A stretch of 64,000 bases of DNA, from positions 2,542,001 to 2,606,000 of the forward strand of contig NZ_CP011047.1 in the NCBI RefSeq assembly GCF_000982825.1, written 5' to 3'. This document shows positions 18,260-27,075 of this stretch, piece after piece. This DNA is from Cronobacter sakazakii. GTDB lineage: Bacteria > Pseudomonadota > Gammaproteobacteria > Enterobacterales > Enterobacteriaceae. A program made the position numbers and the translations under genes. The notes under the pieces are model-generated. The model saw nothing but the letters and a program-made list of their open reading frames with translations, was not told the origin of the DNA and searched no databases. The first letter of the stretch is position 1. Every line of letters starts with the position of its first letter.

Positions 18260-19849
18260 TTACGCCGCGCCGGGCGACAGTTCCTGCGGCGCGGTCTGCG
18301 AGGTTATCTGCACCTTCTGGATGCGGTGGTGTTCCACTTCCAGCGTTTTTAACTGGTAATGTCCCACCTGAAGCGTCTCGCCCACGCCCGGAATGTGTTG
18401 CAGATACTCCATCATCAGCCCCGCGAGCGTATGGTATTCGCGCTTCTCATCCAGCGGCAGCGGCACATACTGAACCAGATCCTCCAGCGGCATATGGCCG
18501 TTGGCGGTCCAGCTGCCGTCGGCGTTTTTCTGGATGTCGTGGCGCGCGTCAATCTCTTCCACTTCGTTCGGCAGATTACCGGCGATGGTTTCCATCACGT
18601 CGCTTAACGTCACCACGCCTTCCACCGAGCCAAATTCATCGACCACAAACGCGAAGTGAGTACGGGCGTTGCGGAACTGCTCCAGTGCTTTTAAAAGCGG
18701 CAGCCCTTCCGGGAAGACCAGCGGCTGGCGCACCAGCACGCGCAGATCCAGCGGCTCGCCGCGCAGCGACTGTTGCAGCAGGTCGATGATGTGCACCACG
18801 CCAAGCAGATCGTCTTCATCCTCGTCGCTGCGGATCACCACGCGGGTGTGCTGATTACGCTCCAGCAGCGCGCGCACCTGCGCCTCGGGGGCGTTGATGT
18901 GGATATGCTCGACGTCATGGCGGGAGGTCATAATACTGCTGACGGTACGCTGGTTAAGGTTCAGTACGCGCTCAATCATCAGCTGTTCCTGACGGTTAAA
19001 CAGCGGATGGTTGTCGTAATCGGCAATCAGTGACGCCGTCTGCGGGTCGAGATCGGCGTCTTCTTTCTTGCCGCTGATAAGGCGCATCACCGCTTCCGTG
19101 GTGCGCTGGCGCAGCGTCTGGTTGGCGGTGGAGAGAAAACGACGGCGGTTGAAAATCGCGAGCTGGTTGAGCGCTTCAATAATGATGGAAAAGCCAATCG
19201 CCGCGTAGAGATAGCCTTTCGGAATATGAAAGCCGAAGCCGTCGGCTATCAGGCTAAAGCCAATCATCAGCAGGAAGCTGAGACAGAGAATCACAATCGT
19301 CGGGTGATTGTTCACAAAGCGCGTCAGCGCCTTGCTCGCCAGCAGCATCAGGGAGACGGCGATAATCACCGCCGCCATCATCACCGCCAGGTGATCCACC
19401 ATGCCGACGGCGGTAATCACCGAATCGAGCGAGAATACGGCATCAAGGATGACAATCTGCGCCACCACCGCCCAGAAGCGGGCACCGCGCCGCTGCGTCG
19501 GGTTTTCGGTATCTTTGCCTTCAAGCCGCTCGTTAAGTTCGACGGTCGCCTTAAACAGTAGGAACAGGCCGCCCAGCAGCATAATTAAATCGCGTGCGCT
19601 GAAGCTGAAGCTTTTTATTGTCAGCAGCGGCGTAGTGAGCGTTACCAGCCACGACACCGAGGCCAGCAGGCCGAGTCGCATTATCATCGCCAGTATCAGA
19701 CCGGTGACGCGCGCGCGGTCGCGCTGGGCGGGGGGCAGTTTTTCAGCAAGGATGGCGATAAACACCAGGTTGTCGATTCCGAGCACAAGCTCCAGCACAA
19801 TCAGCGTGGCCAGACCTGCCCAGATAGAGGGGTCGGCAATCCATTCCAT
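18260..19849 (-). CDS. yegH: YegH, TerC-family membrane protein with CBS and CorC domains
   Basis: 529 aa. The N-terminal TerC-like membrane region (about 1-235, seven hydrophobic segments) has the acidic membrane motifs ELVLGIDNLVFIAIL and ILDAVFSLDSVITAVGM, typical of putative metal-ion export proteins. A CBS pair (about 300-420, MTSRHDVEHI and FVVDEFGSVEGVVTLSDVME) and a C-terminal CorC/HlyC domain follow. E. coli YegH has the same architecture and no proven function. It diverges from the colanic acid operon; its promoter would lie in the shared 732-bp spacer. Confidence 0.93.
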   Translation of the reverse strand: MEWIADPSIWAGLATLIVLELVLGIDNLVFIAILAEKLPPAQRDRARVTGLILAMIMRLGLLASVSWLVTLTTPLLTIKSFSFSARDLIMLLGGLFLLFKATVELNERLEGKDTENPTQRRGARFWAVVAQIVILDAVFSLDSVITAVGMVDHLAVMMAAVIIAVSLMLLASKALTRFVNNHPTIVILCLSFLLMIGFSLIADGFGFHIPKGYLYAAIGFSIIIEALNQLAIFNRRRFLSTANQTLRQRTTEAVMRLISGKKEDADLDPQTASLIADYDNHPLFNRQEQLMIERVLNLNQRTVSSIMTSRHDVEHIHINAPEAQVRALLERNQHTRVVIRSDEDEDDLLGVVHIIDLLQQSLRGEPLDLRVLVRQPLVFPEGLPLLKALEQFRNARTHFAFVVDEFGSVEGVVTLSDVMETIAGNLPNEVEEIDARHDIQKNADGSWTANGHMPLEDLVQYVPLPLDEKREYHTLAGLMMEYLQHIPGVGETLQVGHYQLKTLEVEHHRIQKVQITSQTAPQELSPGAA

Positions 19850-19924
19850 ATGAGGTCAGTTACCTTTTAAGATAAATAGCAGTCTGATGATCCTGGATAA
19901 GTCGCGCTTAAAATGCAACGCGAG

Positions 19925-19938
19925 GCAGAATTATCTTA
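19925..19938 (+). promoter_or_regulatory. Candidate RcsAB box for the colanic acid operon
   Basis: Read on the minus strand this is TAAGATAATTCTGC; it keeps the TAAGA...TTC core of the RcsAB consensus TAAGAATATTCCTA, matching 9 of 14. The colanic acid operon is the classic Rcs target. The site lies about 650 bp before wza and about 140 bp before the TATAAT below, within the 19850-20581 spacer that otherwise shows only that -10 element and the JUMPstart element. Confidence 0.35.
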
Positions 19939-20061
19939 ACGATGTAGTGTGGCGGGAAATTAACCAAAAATGGCAAATAAATGCTAATTAATAGCCAGAT
20001 GCCATATTCTGGTCATAATGAAAAAGAATGAAATAATAATATTACCCGGATATTTCTTAAT

Positions 20062-20067
20062 TATAAT
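20062..20067 (+). promoter_or_regulatory. Candidate -10 of the wza promoter
   Basis: A perfect TATAAT lies about 300 bp upstream of the JUMPstart element. The -35 position 17 bp upstream (ATATTA) is poor, as expected for an activator-dependent Rcs promoter. Transcription from here would give a leader of about 500 nt containing the ops site. Confidence 0.3.
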
Positions 20068-20364
20068 GTCTGCGTAGTTTAACTGCCCCTGCCTGTCAAC
20101 ATGAAGAAAATCCTAAAAGTAATAAAATGGGGCGTTCATATTATTCTTAAAAACAGCACTGCAACGGTGCGTTAACTTGCCTGGTAAAACTTTAGCTGCA
20201 ACAATCCATTCAGCATTTCTTATTCCCACCGGCACACAAGGATTTATCTTTGTGCGTTCTGGATGAGCAGTGCGCCAGCGTAATGAACCGTCTCTTTCAA
20301 TAAGATAAATCCAATTGGAAGAGGCTTCACAGGGGTGTGTCAATATAACCGTCTGTTTTTGCAG

Positions 20365-20400
20365 TAGATTGGTAACTGAAAGCCAAGGGCGGTAGCGTGC
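20365..20400 (+). promoter_or_regulatory. JUMPstart / ops element of the colanic acid operon
   Basis: The conserved JUMPstart block ends in the ops element GGCGGTAGCGTG (20388-20399), an exact match to the E. coli core. RNA polymerase pauses at ops and RfaH is recruited to the exposed strand, allowing transcription of long, rho-sensitive operons. It lies 182 bp upstream of wza. This predicts RfaH-dependent expression of the ~23-kb operon. Confidence 0.9.
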
Positions 20401-20581
20401 CTGAAGTCTGTCAATTAGCCTCAATTATTCTGTCAATAGTATATGGGTAAATAAGCGACTTTTAGGAATGATTCCAGTTATATTCTGGCGCCTGACGCCG
20501 CATTCTTGATGCAGGAACAAGCGGTACGGTGGCTTATTTAAAGGGTCAGAATAATTACTCTGCCAAAGTGATAAAAATTCA

Positions 20582-21721
20582 ATGATGAAATCCAGACTGA
20601 AATTGATGCCTTTATTGGTGTCTGTAACCTTGATGAGCGGTTGCACTGTTTTTCCCGGCAGCAATATGTCAACGATGGGAAAGGACGTGATCAAGCAACA
20701 GGATGCAGACTTTGATCTTGACCGGATGGTGAACGTATATCCGCTGACGCCGCGACTGGTAGAACAATTACGTCCTCGTCCGAATGTGGCCCAGCCGAAT
20801 ATGTCTCTCGACCAGGAGATTGCCAACTACCAGTATCGCGTAGGGCCGGGCGACGTACTGAACGTCACCGTCTGGGATCACCCGGAACTCACCACGCCTG
20901 CGGGCCAGTACCGTAGTTCAAGCGACACCGGTAACTGGGTCCAGCCGGACGGCACCATGTTCTATCCCTACATTGGTAAAGTCCACGTGGCAGGCAAAAC
21001 GCTCGCTGAAATCCGCAGCGATATTACCGGCCGTTTAGCGCAGTACATCGCTGACCCGCAGGTGGACGTTAATATCGCCGCATTCCGCTCGCAGAAAGCC
21101 TATATCTCAGGCCAGGTGGCGAAATCGGGCCAGCAGGCCATTACCAACGTGCCGCTGACTGTGCTGGACGCCATCAACGCCGCGGGCGGCCTGACAGACG
21201 CCGCCGACTGGCGCAACGTCGTGCTGACCCATAATGGTCAGGAGCGCCGCATCTCCCTGCAGGCGCTGATGCAGAACGGCGATTTGAGCCAGAACCATCT
21301 GCTCTATCCGGGCGACATCTTATTCGTCCCACGTAACGACGATCTGAAAGTCTTCGTGATGGGCGAAGTGAAGAAACAGAGCACGCTCAAAATGGACTTC
21401 AGCGGTATGACGCTGACCGAAGCGCTCGGCCAGGCCGAAGGCATCGATCTGACGACGTCTAACGCGAGCGGCATCTTCGTTATCCGTCCTCTGCGCGGCG
21501 ACAACCAGCGCGGCGGCAAGATTGCCAACATTTACCAGCTTGATATGTCTGACGCGACGTCGCTCATTATGGCGACGGAATTCCGTCTGCAACCGTATGA
21601 CGTGGTCTATGTCACCACCGCACCGGTGGCGCGCTGGAACCGTCTTATCAACCAGTTGCTGCCGACCATCAGTGGCGTCCGTTATATGACGGATACGGCT
21701 AACGACATTCACAAGTGGTAA
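20582..21721 (+). CDS. wza: Wza, outer-membrane capsule export channel
   Basis: 379 aa lipoprotein forming the octameric channel for colanic acid export. A signal peptide with lipobox LMSGC gives an acylated Cys21. Domain 1 (polysaccharide export, EIANYQYRVGPGDVLNVTVW) and SLBB-type repeats follow, with a C-terminal amphipathic segment around RWNRLINQLLP that forms the outer-membrane alpha-barrel in E. coli Wza. It is very close to E. coli Wza and of the same length. It is the first gene of the operon and works with Wzc. Confidence 0.97.
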   Translation: MMKSRLKLMPLLVSVTLMSGCTVFPGSNMSTMGKDVIKQQDADFDLDRMVNVYPLTPRLVEQLRPRPNVAQPNMSLDQEIANYQYRVGPGDVLNVTVWDHPELTTPAGQYRSSSDTGNWVQPDGTMFYPYIGKVHVAGKTLAEIRSDITGRLAQYIADPQVDVNIAAFRSQKAYISGQVAKSGQQAITNVPLTVLDAINAAGGLTDAADWRNVVLTHNGQERRISLQALMQNGDLSQNHLLYPGDILFVPRNDDLKVFVMGEVKKQSTLKMDFSGMTLTEALGQAEGIDLTTSNASGIFVIRPLRGDNQRGGKIANIYQLDMSDATSLIMATEFRLQPYDVVYVTTAPVARWNRLINQLLPTISGVRYMTDTANDIHKW

Positions 21722-21726
21722 TGCCT

Positions 21727-22170
21727 ATGTTCAACAAAATACTTGTGGTTTGCGTGGGGAACATCTGCCGTTCCCCCACGGCGGAGCGGCTGCTTAAGCG
21801 CTACCTGCCGGACGTGACGGTCGCGTCCGCCGGGCTTGGCGCGCTGGTCGGGAAGGGCGCGGACGCCAGCGCAGTCAGCGTGGCGGCCGCACATGACCTC
21901 TCACTGGAGGGCCATGAGGCCCGCCAGATAACCAGCGCCATGTGCCGCGACTATGACTTAATCCTCGCGATGGAAAAGCGCCATGTCGCCTCGATTTGCG
22001 AAATGGCGCCGGAGATGCGCGGCAAAGTGATGCTGTTCGGTCACTGGGACGACCAGCGCGATATTCCCGACCCGTATCGTAAGAGCCGGGACGCCTTTGA
22101 AGCGGTTTACGGACTTCTGGATCACTCTGCCCGCCAGTGGGCGCAGGCACTGAAAACGCAGCAGGGATAA
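21727..22170 (+). CDS. wzb: Wzb, low-molecular-weight protein tyrosine phosphatase
   Basis: 147 aa cytoplasmic phosphatase that dephosphorylates Wzc, a cycle required for colanic acid assembly. The P-loop is VVCVGNICRSPTAERL, with nucleophile Cys9 and Arg15; the general-acid Asp is in IPDPYRKS near residue 115. The ATG at 21727 is chosen because it gives the E. coli length and N-terminus; in-frame GTG (21715) and ATG (21721) codons lie upstream. The gene starts 5 bp after wza. Confidence 0.96.
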   Translation: MFNKILVVCVGNICRSPTAERLLKRYLPDVTVASAGLGALVGKGADASAVSVAAAHDLSLEGHEARQITSAMCRDYDLILAMEKRHVASICEMAPEMRGKVMLFGHWDDQRDIPDPYRKSRDAFEAVYGLLDHSARQWAQALKTQQG

Positions 22171-22172
22171 CG

Positions 22173-24335
22173 ATGACTGAAAAAGTGAGACATTCTGCCG
22201 CCCCGGTGGAGGGCGGTGACGAGATAGATATCGGACGCCTGGTCGGCACCGTAGTGGAAGCGCGCTGGTGGGTGCTTGGCATTACGGCGCTGTTTGCGCT
22301 GGGCGCGCTGATTTATGTCATGTTCGCCACTCCCATCTACAGCGCCGACGCGCTGGTGCAGATAGAGCAGAATCAGGGCAACTCGCTGGTGCAAGACATC
22401 AGCACGGCGCTGCAAAACAAACCACCCGCATCGGATGCGGAAATTCAGCTGATCCAGTCTCGTCTGGTGCTCGGCAAAACCGTGGACGATCTTGATCTCG
22501 ATATCGCCGTTCAGAAAAAGACTTTCCCGCTGTTTGGCGCAGGCTGGGAGCGTCTGATGGGACGCGCCGACGAGACGCTTAAAGTGACCACGTTCGACCT
22601 GCCAAAAGGCATGGCGAATGATGAGTTCACGGTCGAGGTAACAGGCCCGAAACAGTATCAGCTCACCAGCAGCGGCGGCTTTAGCGCCCGCGGTAAAGTG
22701 GGTAAACCGCTGAGCAAAGACGGCGTGAAAATGGTGGTGAGCGAGATCCACGCGCAGGAAGGCAGCGAGTTTACCGTCACCAAATACTCCACGCTCGGCA
22801 TGATCAATCAGTTGCAAAACAACCTGACGGTCACCGAAACGGGGAAAGACACCGGCGTGCTGAGCCTCACTTATATGGGCGAAGATCGCGATCAGATCCG
22901 CGATATTCTTAACAGCATCACCCGCAACTACCTTGAGCAGAATATCGAGCGTAAATCGGAAGAAGCGGCCAAAAGCCTGGCGTTCCTCGCGAAACAGCTT
23001 CCGGAAGTGCGCGCGAATCTGGACGTCGCTGAGAACAAGCTCAACGCGTATCGCCAGCAGCAGGATTCGGTAGACCTGCCGCTGGAGGCCAAAGCGGTGC
23101 TGGATTCTATGGTGAACATTGACGCCCAGCTTAATGAGCTGACGTTCAAAGAGGCGGAAATCTCCAAGCTCTATACCAAGGCGCACCCGGCGTACCGCAC
23201 GCTGCTCGAAAAACGTAAAGCGCTGGAAGATGAAAAAGCGAAGCTGAATAACCGCGTCACCGCGATGCCGAAAACCCAGCAGGAAATCGTCCGTCTGACC
23301 CGTGATGTGGAATCGGGCCAGCAGGTGTATATGCAACTGCTGAACAAACAGCAGGAGCTGAAAATCACCGAGGCGAGCACCGTGGGCGATGTGCGCATCG
23401 TCGACCCGGCGATTACGCAACCGGGCGTGGTGAAGCCGAAGAAAGCGCTGATCGTGCTTGGCAGCATTATTCTCGGCCTGCTGCTCTCCATCGTAATTGT
23501 GCTGCTGCGCTCGCTGTTTAACCGCGGTATCGAAAGCCCGCTGGCGCTGGAAGAAGCCGGTATCAACGTGTACGCCAGCATCCCGCTTTCTGAGTGGCAG
23601 AAATCGCGCGACAGCGTGAAAACCGTTAAAGGCGTGAAACGCTTTAAACAGAGTCAGCTGCTGGCGGTGGGTAACCCGACCGACCTCGCCATCGAGGCGA
23701 TTCGCAGCCTGCGCACCAGTCTGCACTTCGCCATGATGCAGGCACCAAACAATGTGCTGATGCTGACCGGTGTGAGCCCGTCAATCGGTAAAACGTTTGT
23801 CTGCGCCAACCTGGCGGCGGTCATCAGCCAGACGCACAAGCGCGTGTTGCTTATCAACTGCGATATGCGTAAGGGCTACACCCATGAGCTGCTCGGCACC
23901 ACCAATGTGAACGGGCTCTCTGATGTACTGGCAGGCCAGGGCGATATCAGCCGCTGCGCGCAGAAAACCTCTGTGCCGGGCTTCGATCTCGTGCCGCGTG
24001 GTCAGGTGCCGCCGAACCCGTCGGAACTGCTGATGAGCGAACGTTTTGCGGAACTTGTGAAATGGGCGAGTGCCAACTACGACATGGTGCTTATCGATAC
24101 GCCGCCGATTCTGGCCGTGACCGATGCCGCCGTGGTAGGCCGCCACGCAGGCACCACGCTGATGGTCGCGCGCTATGCGGTCAACACCCTGAAAGAAGTG
24201 CAGACCAGCCTGAGCCGCTTCGAGCAGAACGGCATCCAGGTGAAGGGCGTTATCCTCAACTCCATCTTCCGTCGCGCTTCCGGCTATCAGGACTACGGCT
24301 ACTACGAGTACGAGTACAAATCGGACCACAAGTAG
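22173..24335 (+). CDS. wzc: Wzc, tyrosine autokinase / polysaccharide co-polymerase
   Basis: 720 aa inner-membrane BY-kinase controlling capsule polymerisation and export with Wza. It has TM1 near residues 30-50 (after EARWWVLGI), a long periplasmic coiled-coil region, TM2 near 425-445 after the proline-rich ITQPGVVKPKKA, and a cytosolic kinase with Walker A (GVSPSIGKT) and Walker B (VLIDTPPILA). The C-terminal tyrosine cluster YQDYGYYEYEY is the autophosphorylation site. The start MTEKVRH at 22173, 2 bp after the wzb stop, gives the E. coli length. Confidence 0.97.
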   Translation: MTEKVRHSAAPVEGGDEIDIGRLVGTVVEARWWVLGITALFALGALIYVMFATPIYSADALVQIEQNQGNSLVQDISTALQNKPPASDAEIQLIQSRLVLGKTVDDLDLDIAVQKKTFPLFGAGWERLMGRADETLKVTTFDLPKGMANDEFTVEVTGPKQYQLTSSGGFSARGKVGKPLSKDGVKMVVSEIHAQEGSEFTVTKYSTLGMINQLQNNLTVTETGKDTGVLSLTYMGEDRDQIRDILNSITRNYLEQNIERKSEEAAKSLAFLAKQLPEVRANLDVAENKLNAYRQQQDSVDLPLEAKAVLDSMVNIDAQLNELTFKEAEISKLYTKAHPAYRTLLEKRKALEDEKAKLNNRVTAMPKTQQEIVRLTRDVESGQQVYMQLLNKQQELKITEASTVGDVRIVDPAITQPGVVKPKKALIVLGSIILGLLLSIVIVLLRSLFNRGIESPLALEEAGINVYASIPLSEWQKSRDSVKTVKGVKRFKQSQLLAVGNPTDLAIEAIRSLRTSLHFAMMQAPNNVLMLTGVSPSIGKTFVCANLAAVISQTHKRVLLINCDMRKGYTHELLGTTNVNGLSDVLAGQGDISRCAQKTSVPGFDLVPRGQVPPNPSELLMSERFAELVKWASANYDMVLIDTPPILAVTDAAVVGRHAGTTLMVARYAVNTLKEVQTSLSRFEQNGIQVKGVILNSIFRRASGYQDYGYYEYEYKSDHK

Positions 24336-24355
24336 CGGCGTCACGCCTCACTCCG

Positions 24356-24378
24356 CCCTCCCGCTTCCTGCGGGAGGG
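24356..24378 (+). repeat. Hairpin in the wzc-wcaA spacer, with a competing long-range stem
   Basis: A 9-bp GC-rich stem, CCCTCCCGC / GCGGGAGGG, with loop TTCCT lies 20 bp after wzc. The 5' arm and upstream bases (24346-24361) can instead pair with 24426-24442 with one bulge, so two mutually exclusive folds are possible. No T-run follows either. The element may set the balance between export genes (wza-wzb-wzc) and the sugar genes downstream, or protect mRNA ends; both are inference. Confidence 0.5.
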
Positions 24379-24524
24379 TAAGCAACCCCAAACGGCAGGC
24401 TTATTTTCTTCCTCTTTAAAGCGGAGGAGGGCGGGGGTGAGGGCAACGAACACGGCGCAGCCTTATGCGGCTACGCCCTTGCGGCAACGTGCATAACATC
24501 CATTAAGCATTCGGAGAAACCACA

Positions 24525-25370
24525 ATGACCAGCACCGCGCGCCCCTTAGTCTCTGTTTACATGCCGACGTGGAATCGCCAGCAACTGGCTATCCGGGCGA
24601 TCAATTCCGTGCTGCGCCAGGACTACGACAACTGGGAACTTATCATTGTCGATGACTGTTCCAGCAACTGGGAGCAGCTGCAAAACTTTGTTCTGGCGCT
24701 TAACGATCCGCGCGTCAGCTACACGCGTAACGACTTTAACTCCGGCGCGTGCGCGGTGCGCAACCAGGCCATTTTGCAGGCGAAGGGCGATTTCATTACC
24801 GGCATCGACGATGACGACGAATGGATGCCGAACCGTCTGTCCGTTTTCCTGGCGCATAAAGAGAAGCTCAATCAGCACGCGTTTCTCTACGCCAACGACT
24901 ATCTGTGCGAAGGCCAGGTCTACTCTCAGCCGACCAGCCTGCCGCTCTACCCGAAATCGCCGTGGTCGCTGAAGCTGTTCTTTAAGCGCAACATCGTCGG
25001 CAATCAGGTGTTCACCTGGGCATGGCGTTTCAAAGAGTCGCTGTTTGATAACGAGCTCGCCGCCGCGCAGGACTACGACATGTTTCTGCGTATGGTCGTG
25101 ACCTACGGCGAGCCGTGGAAAGTGGAAGACGCGACGCAAATTCTGCATATCAACCACGGCGAAATGCAGATAACCAAATCGGCGAAGAAGTTTGCCGGGT
25201 ATTTCCACTTCTACCGCAAACATAAAGATAAATTCGACCGCGCCAGCAAAAAGTATCAGCTCTTTACGCTCTATCAGATCCGTAATAAACGCATGAACTG
25301 GCGCACGCTGCTGACGCTTTTGTCGGTGCGTAATACCAAACGTCTGGCTGACAGCCTGCGGGGGAAATAA
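24525..25370 (+). CDS. wcaA: WcaA, colanic acid glycosyltransferase (GT2)
   Basis: 281 aa family 2 glycosyltransferase. The nucleotide-binding N-terminus is SVYMPTWNRQQLAIRAI; the acidic metal/sugar-binding stretch is FITGIDDDDEWMPNR (about residue 100). It is soluble, with no transmembrane segment, and acts on the cytoplasmic face on the undecaprenyl-linked colanic acid unit. The exact sugar transferred is not readable from sequence. Its stop overlaps the wcaB start (TAATG). Confidence 0.95.
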   Translation: MTSTARPLVSVYMPTWNRQQLAIRAINSVLRQDYDNWELIIVDDCSSNWEQLQNFVLALNDPRVSYTRNDFNSGACAVRNQAILQAKGDFITGIDDDDEWMPNRLSVFLAHKEKLNQHAFLYANDYLCEGQVYSQPTSLPLYPKSPWSLKLFFKRNIVGNQVFTWAWRFKESLFDNELAAAQDYDMFLRMVVTYGEPWKVEDATQILHINHGEMQITKSAKKFAGYFHFYRKHKDKFDRASKKYQLFTLYQIRNKRMNWRTLLTLLSVRNTKRLADSLRGK

Positions 25371-25861
25371 TGCTGCTTGAGGATCTGCGCGCGAATTCAT
25401 GGAACCTGCGCCCCTGCTGCATGGTGGTCGCCTATCGCATCGCGCACTTCTGCTCGGTGTGGCGCAAAAAAAACGTGCTTAACAACCTGTGGGCAGCGCC
25501 CGTGCTGCTGCTCTACCGCTTTTTTACCGAGTGTCTCTTCGGGTATGAAATTCAGGCCGCCGCCACCATTGGCCGCCGCTTCACTATTCACCACGGCTAC
25601 GCCGTCGTTATCAATAAAAACGTGGTGGCGGGCGATGATTTCACCATTCGTCACGGCGTCACCATCGGCAACCGCGGCGCGGACAATCTCGCCTGCCCGG
25701 TTATCGGTAACGGCGTGGAGCTTGGGGCGAACGTAGTGATCATTGGCGATATCACCATCGGCAATAACGTCACGGTAGGCGCAGGCAGCGTGGTGCTGGA
25801 CAGCATTCCGGACAATGCGCTGGTGGTCGGCGAAAAAGCGCGGGTGAAGGTAATTAAATGA
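25370..25861 (+). CDS. wcaB: WcaB, colanic acid acetyltransferase
   Basis: 163 aa hexapeptide-repeat (left-handed beta-helix) acetyltransferase, related to serine acetyltransferases. Repeats run from about residue 60 (AATIGRRFTIHHGYAVVINK) through VVIIGDITIGNNVTVGAGSVV. In colanic acid synthesis WcaB and WcaF O-acetylate the repeat unit. It overlaps wcaA by 1 bp and wcaC by 4 bp (ATGA), so translation is probably coupled. Confidence 0.95.
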   Translation: MLLEDLRANSWNLRPCCMVVAYRIAHFCSVWRKKNVLNNLWAAPVLLLYRFFTECLFGYEIQAAATIGRRFTIHHGYAVVINKNVVAGDDFTIRHGVTIGNRGADNLACPVIGNGVELGANVVIIGDITIGNNVTVGAGSVVLDSIPDNALVVGEKARVKVIK

Positions 25862-27075
25862 ACATATTACAATTTAATGTCCGCCTCGCAGAAGGCGGCG
25901 CGGCAGGCGTGGCGCTGGATCTTCACCAGCGCGCCCTGCAAAAAGGGATGCGCTCCCGTTTTATTTACGGCTACGGCAAGGGCGGCAAAAAGAGCGTCAG
26001 TCACGACAACTTCCCGGAAGTGGAAAAACATACGCCGCGACTGACCTCGATCGCCAATATCGCGCTGTTCCGTTTCGTCAACCAGGATCTCTTTGGCTCG
26101 CTCGACAGCCTTTATCGCCGCATTACCCGCACCGACGGGCCGGTGGTGCTGCACTTTCATGTATTACATAGCTACTGGCTGAATCTCGATAAGGTCGTGG
26201 CGTTCTGCCAGAAGCTGAAAGCGCATAAGCGCGATGTCACTTTCGTCTGGACGCTGCACGATCACTGGAGCGTCACCGGCCGCTGCGCGTTTCTCGACGG
26301 GTGCGAAGGCTGGAAAACCGGCTGCCAGAAGTGCCCGACGCTCGATAACTATCCGCCGGTGAAAATCGACCGCGCACACAGCCTGGTCGATAACAAACGC
26401 CAGCGTTTTCGCGACATGCTGGCGCTCGGCTGCCACTTTATTTCGCCAAGCCAGCATGTGGCCGACGCCTTTAACAGCCTCTACGGGGCAGGGCGCTGCA
26501 AAATTATCAATAACGGCATCGATGTGGCGACAGAAGCCATTCTCGCCGAACTGCCGCTGATGCCGCCGGGCACCGGCGCGCCGAAAATCGCGGTGGTGGC
26601 GCACGATCTGCGTTACGACGGCAAAACCAATCAGCGCCTGGTGCGCGATCTGGTAGCGCTTGGTGATAAAGTGGAAGTCCACACCTTCGGCAAGTTCTCG
26701 CCGTTTGAAGGCGCCAATGTGGTTAACCACGGCTTTCTGACCGACAAACGCAAGTTGATGAATGAGCTGAATCAGATGGACGCGCTGCTCTTTACGTCGC
26801 GCGTTGATAACTACCCGCTGATTTTGTGCGAAGCGCTCTCCATCGGTGTGCCGGTCATCGCCACGCACAGCGAGGCGGCGCAGGAAGTGCTCAATAAATC
26901 GGGCGGTAAAACGGTCGATGAAAGTGAAGCGCTGCAGCTGGCGCAGCGCGGTAAAGCGCAGATCGCCGAGGCGGTTTTCGGCACCACGCTTGAGGCCTTC
27001 CGGGCACGTAGCCGGGAAGCGTACAGCGGCCAACAGATGCTGGAGGAATATGTCTCGTTCTATCAGAATCTGTAG
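25858..27075 (+). CDS. wcaC: WcaC, colanic acid glycosyltransferase
   Basis: 405 aa GT4-like (GT-B fold) transferase. The N-terminus NVRLAEGGAAGVALDLHQRA resembles the glycine-rich acceptor-side loop of this fold; the C-terminal donor half has PLILCEALSIGVPVIATHSE, the E(x7)E-type region of GT4 enzymes. A Cys-rich insert (FLDGCEGWKTGCQKCPTLDN, about 140-160) is typical of WcaC. The gene overlaps wcaD by 26 bp. Confidence 0.94.
   Translation: MNILQFNVRLAEGGAAGVALDLHQRALQKGMRSRFIYGYGKGGKKSVSHDNFPEVEKHTPRLTSIANIALFRFVNQDLFGSLDSLYRRITRTDGPVVLHFHVLHSYWLNLDKVVAFCQKLKAHKRDVTFVWTLHDHWSVTGRCAFLDGCEGWKTGCQKCPTLDNYPPVKIDRAHSLVDNKRQRFRDMLALGCHFISPSQHVADAFNSLYGAGRCKIINNGIDVATEAILAELPLMPPGTGAPKIAVVAHDLRYDGKTNQRLVRDLVALGDKVEVHTFGKFSPFEGANVVNHGFLTDKRKLMNELNQMDALLFTSRVDNYPLILCEALSIGVPVIATHSEAAQEVLNKSGGKTVDESEALQLAQRGKAQIAEAVFGTTLEAFRARSREAYSGQQMLEEYVSFYQNL

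Noticed and set aside
20113..20424. 103-codon frame on the minus strand in the yegH-wza spacer
   Set aside because: It runs antisense through the JUMPstart element, has no good ribosome site, and shows no recognisable family.
20463..20476. TAGGAATGATTCCA as an RcsAB box
   Set aside because: It is a neat dyad with 9 of 14 matches, but it lies downstream of ops inside the expected leader, the wrong side of the promoter for activation. The 19925 site is a better candidate.
22122..23726. Open frame of 534 codons on the minus strand
   Set aside because: It is fully antisense to wzc, with the same biased composition and no recognisable domain.
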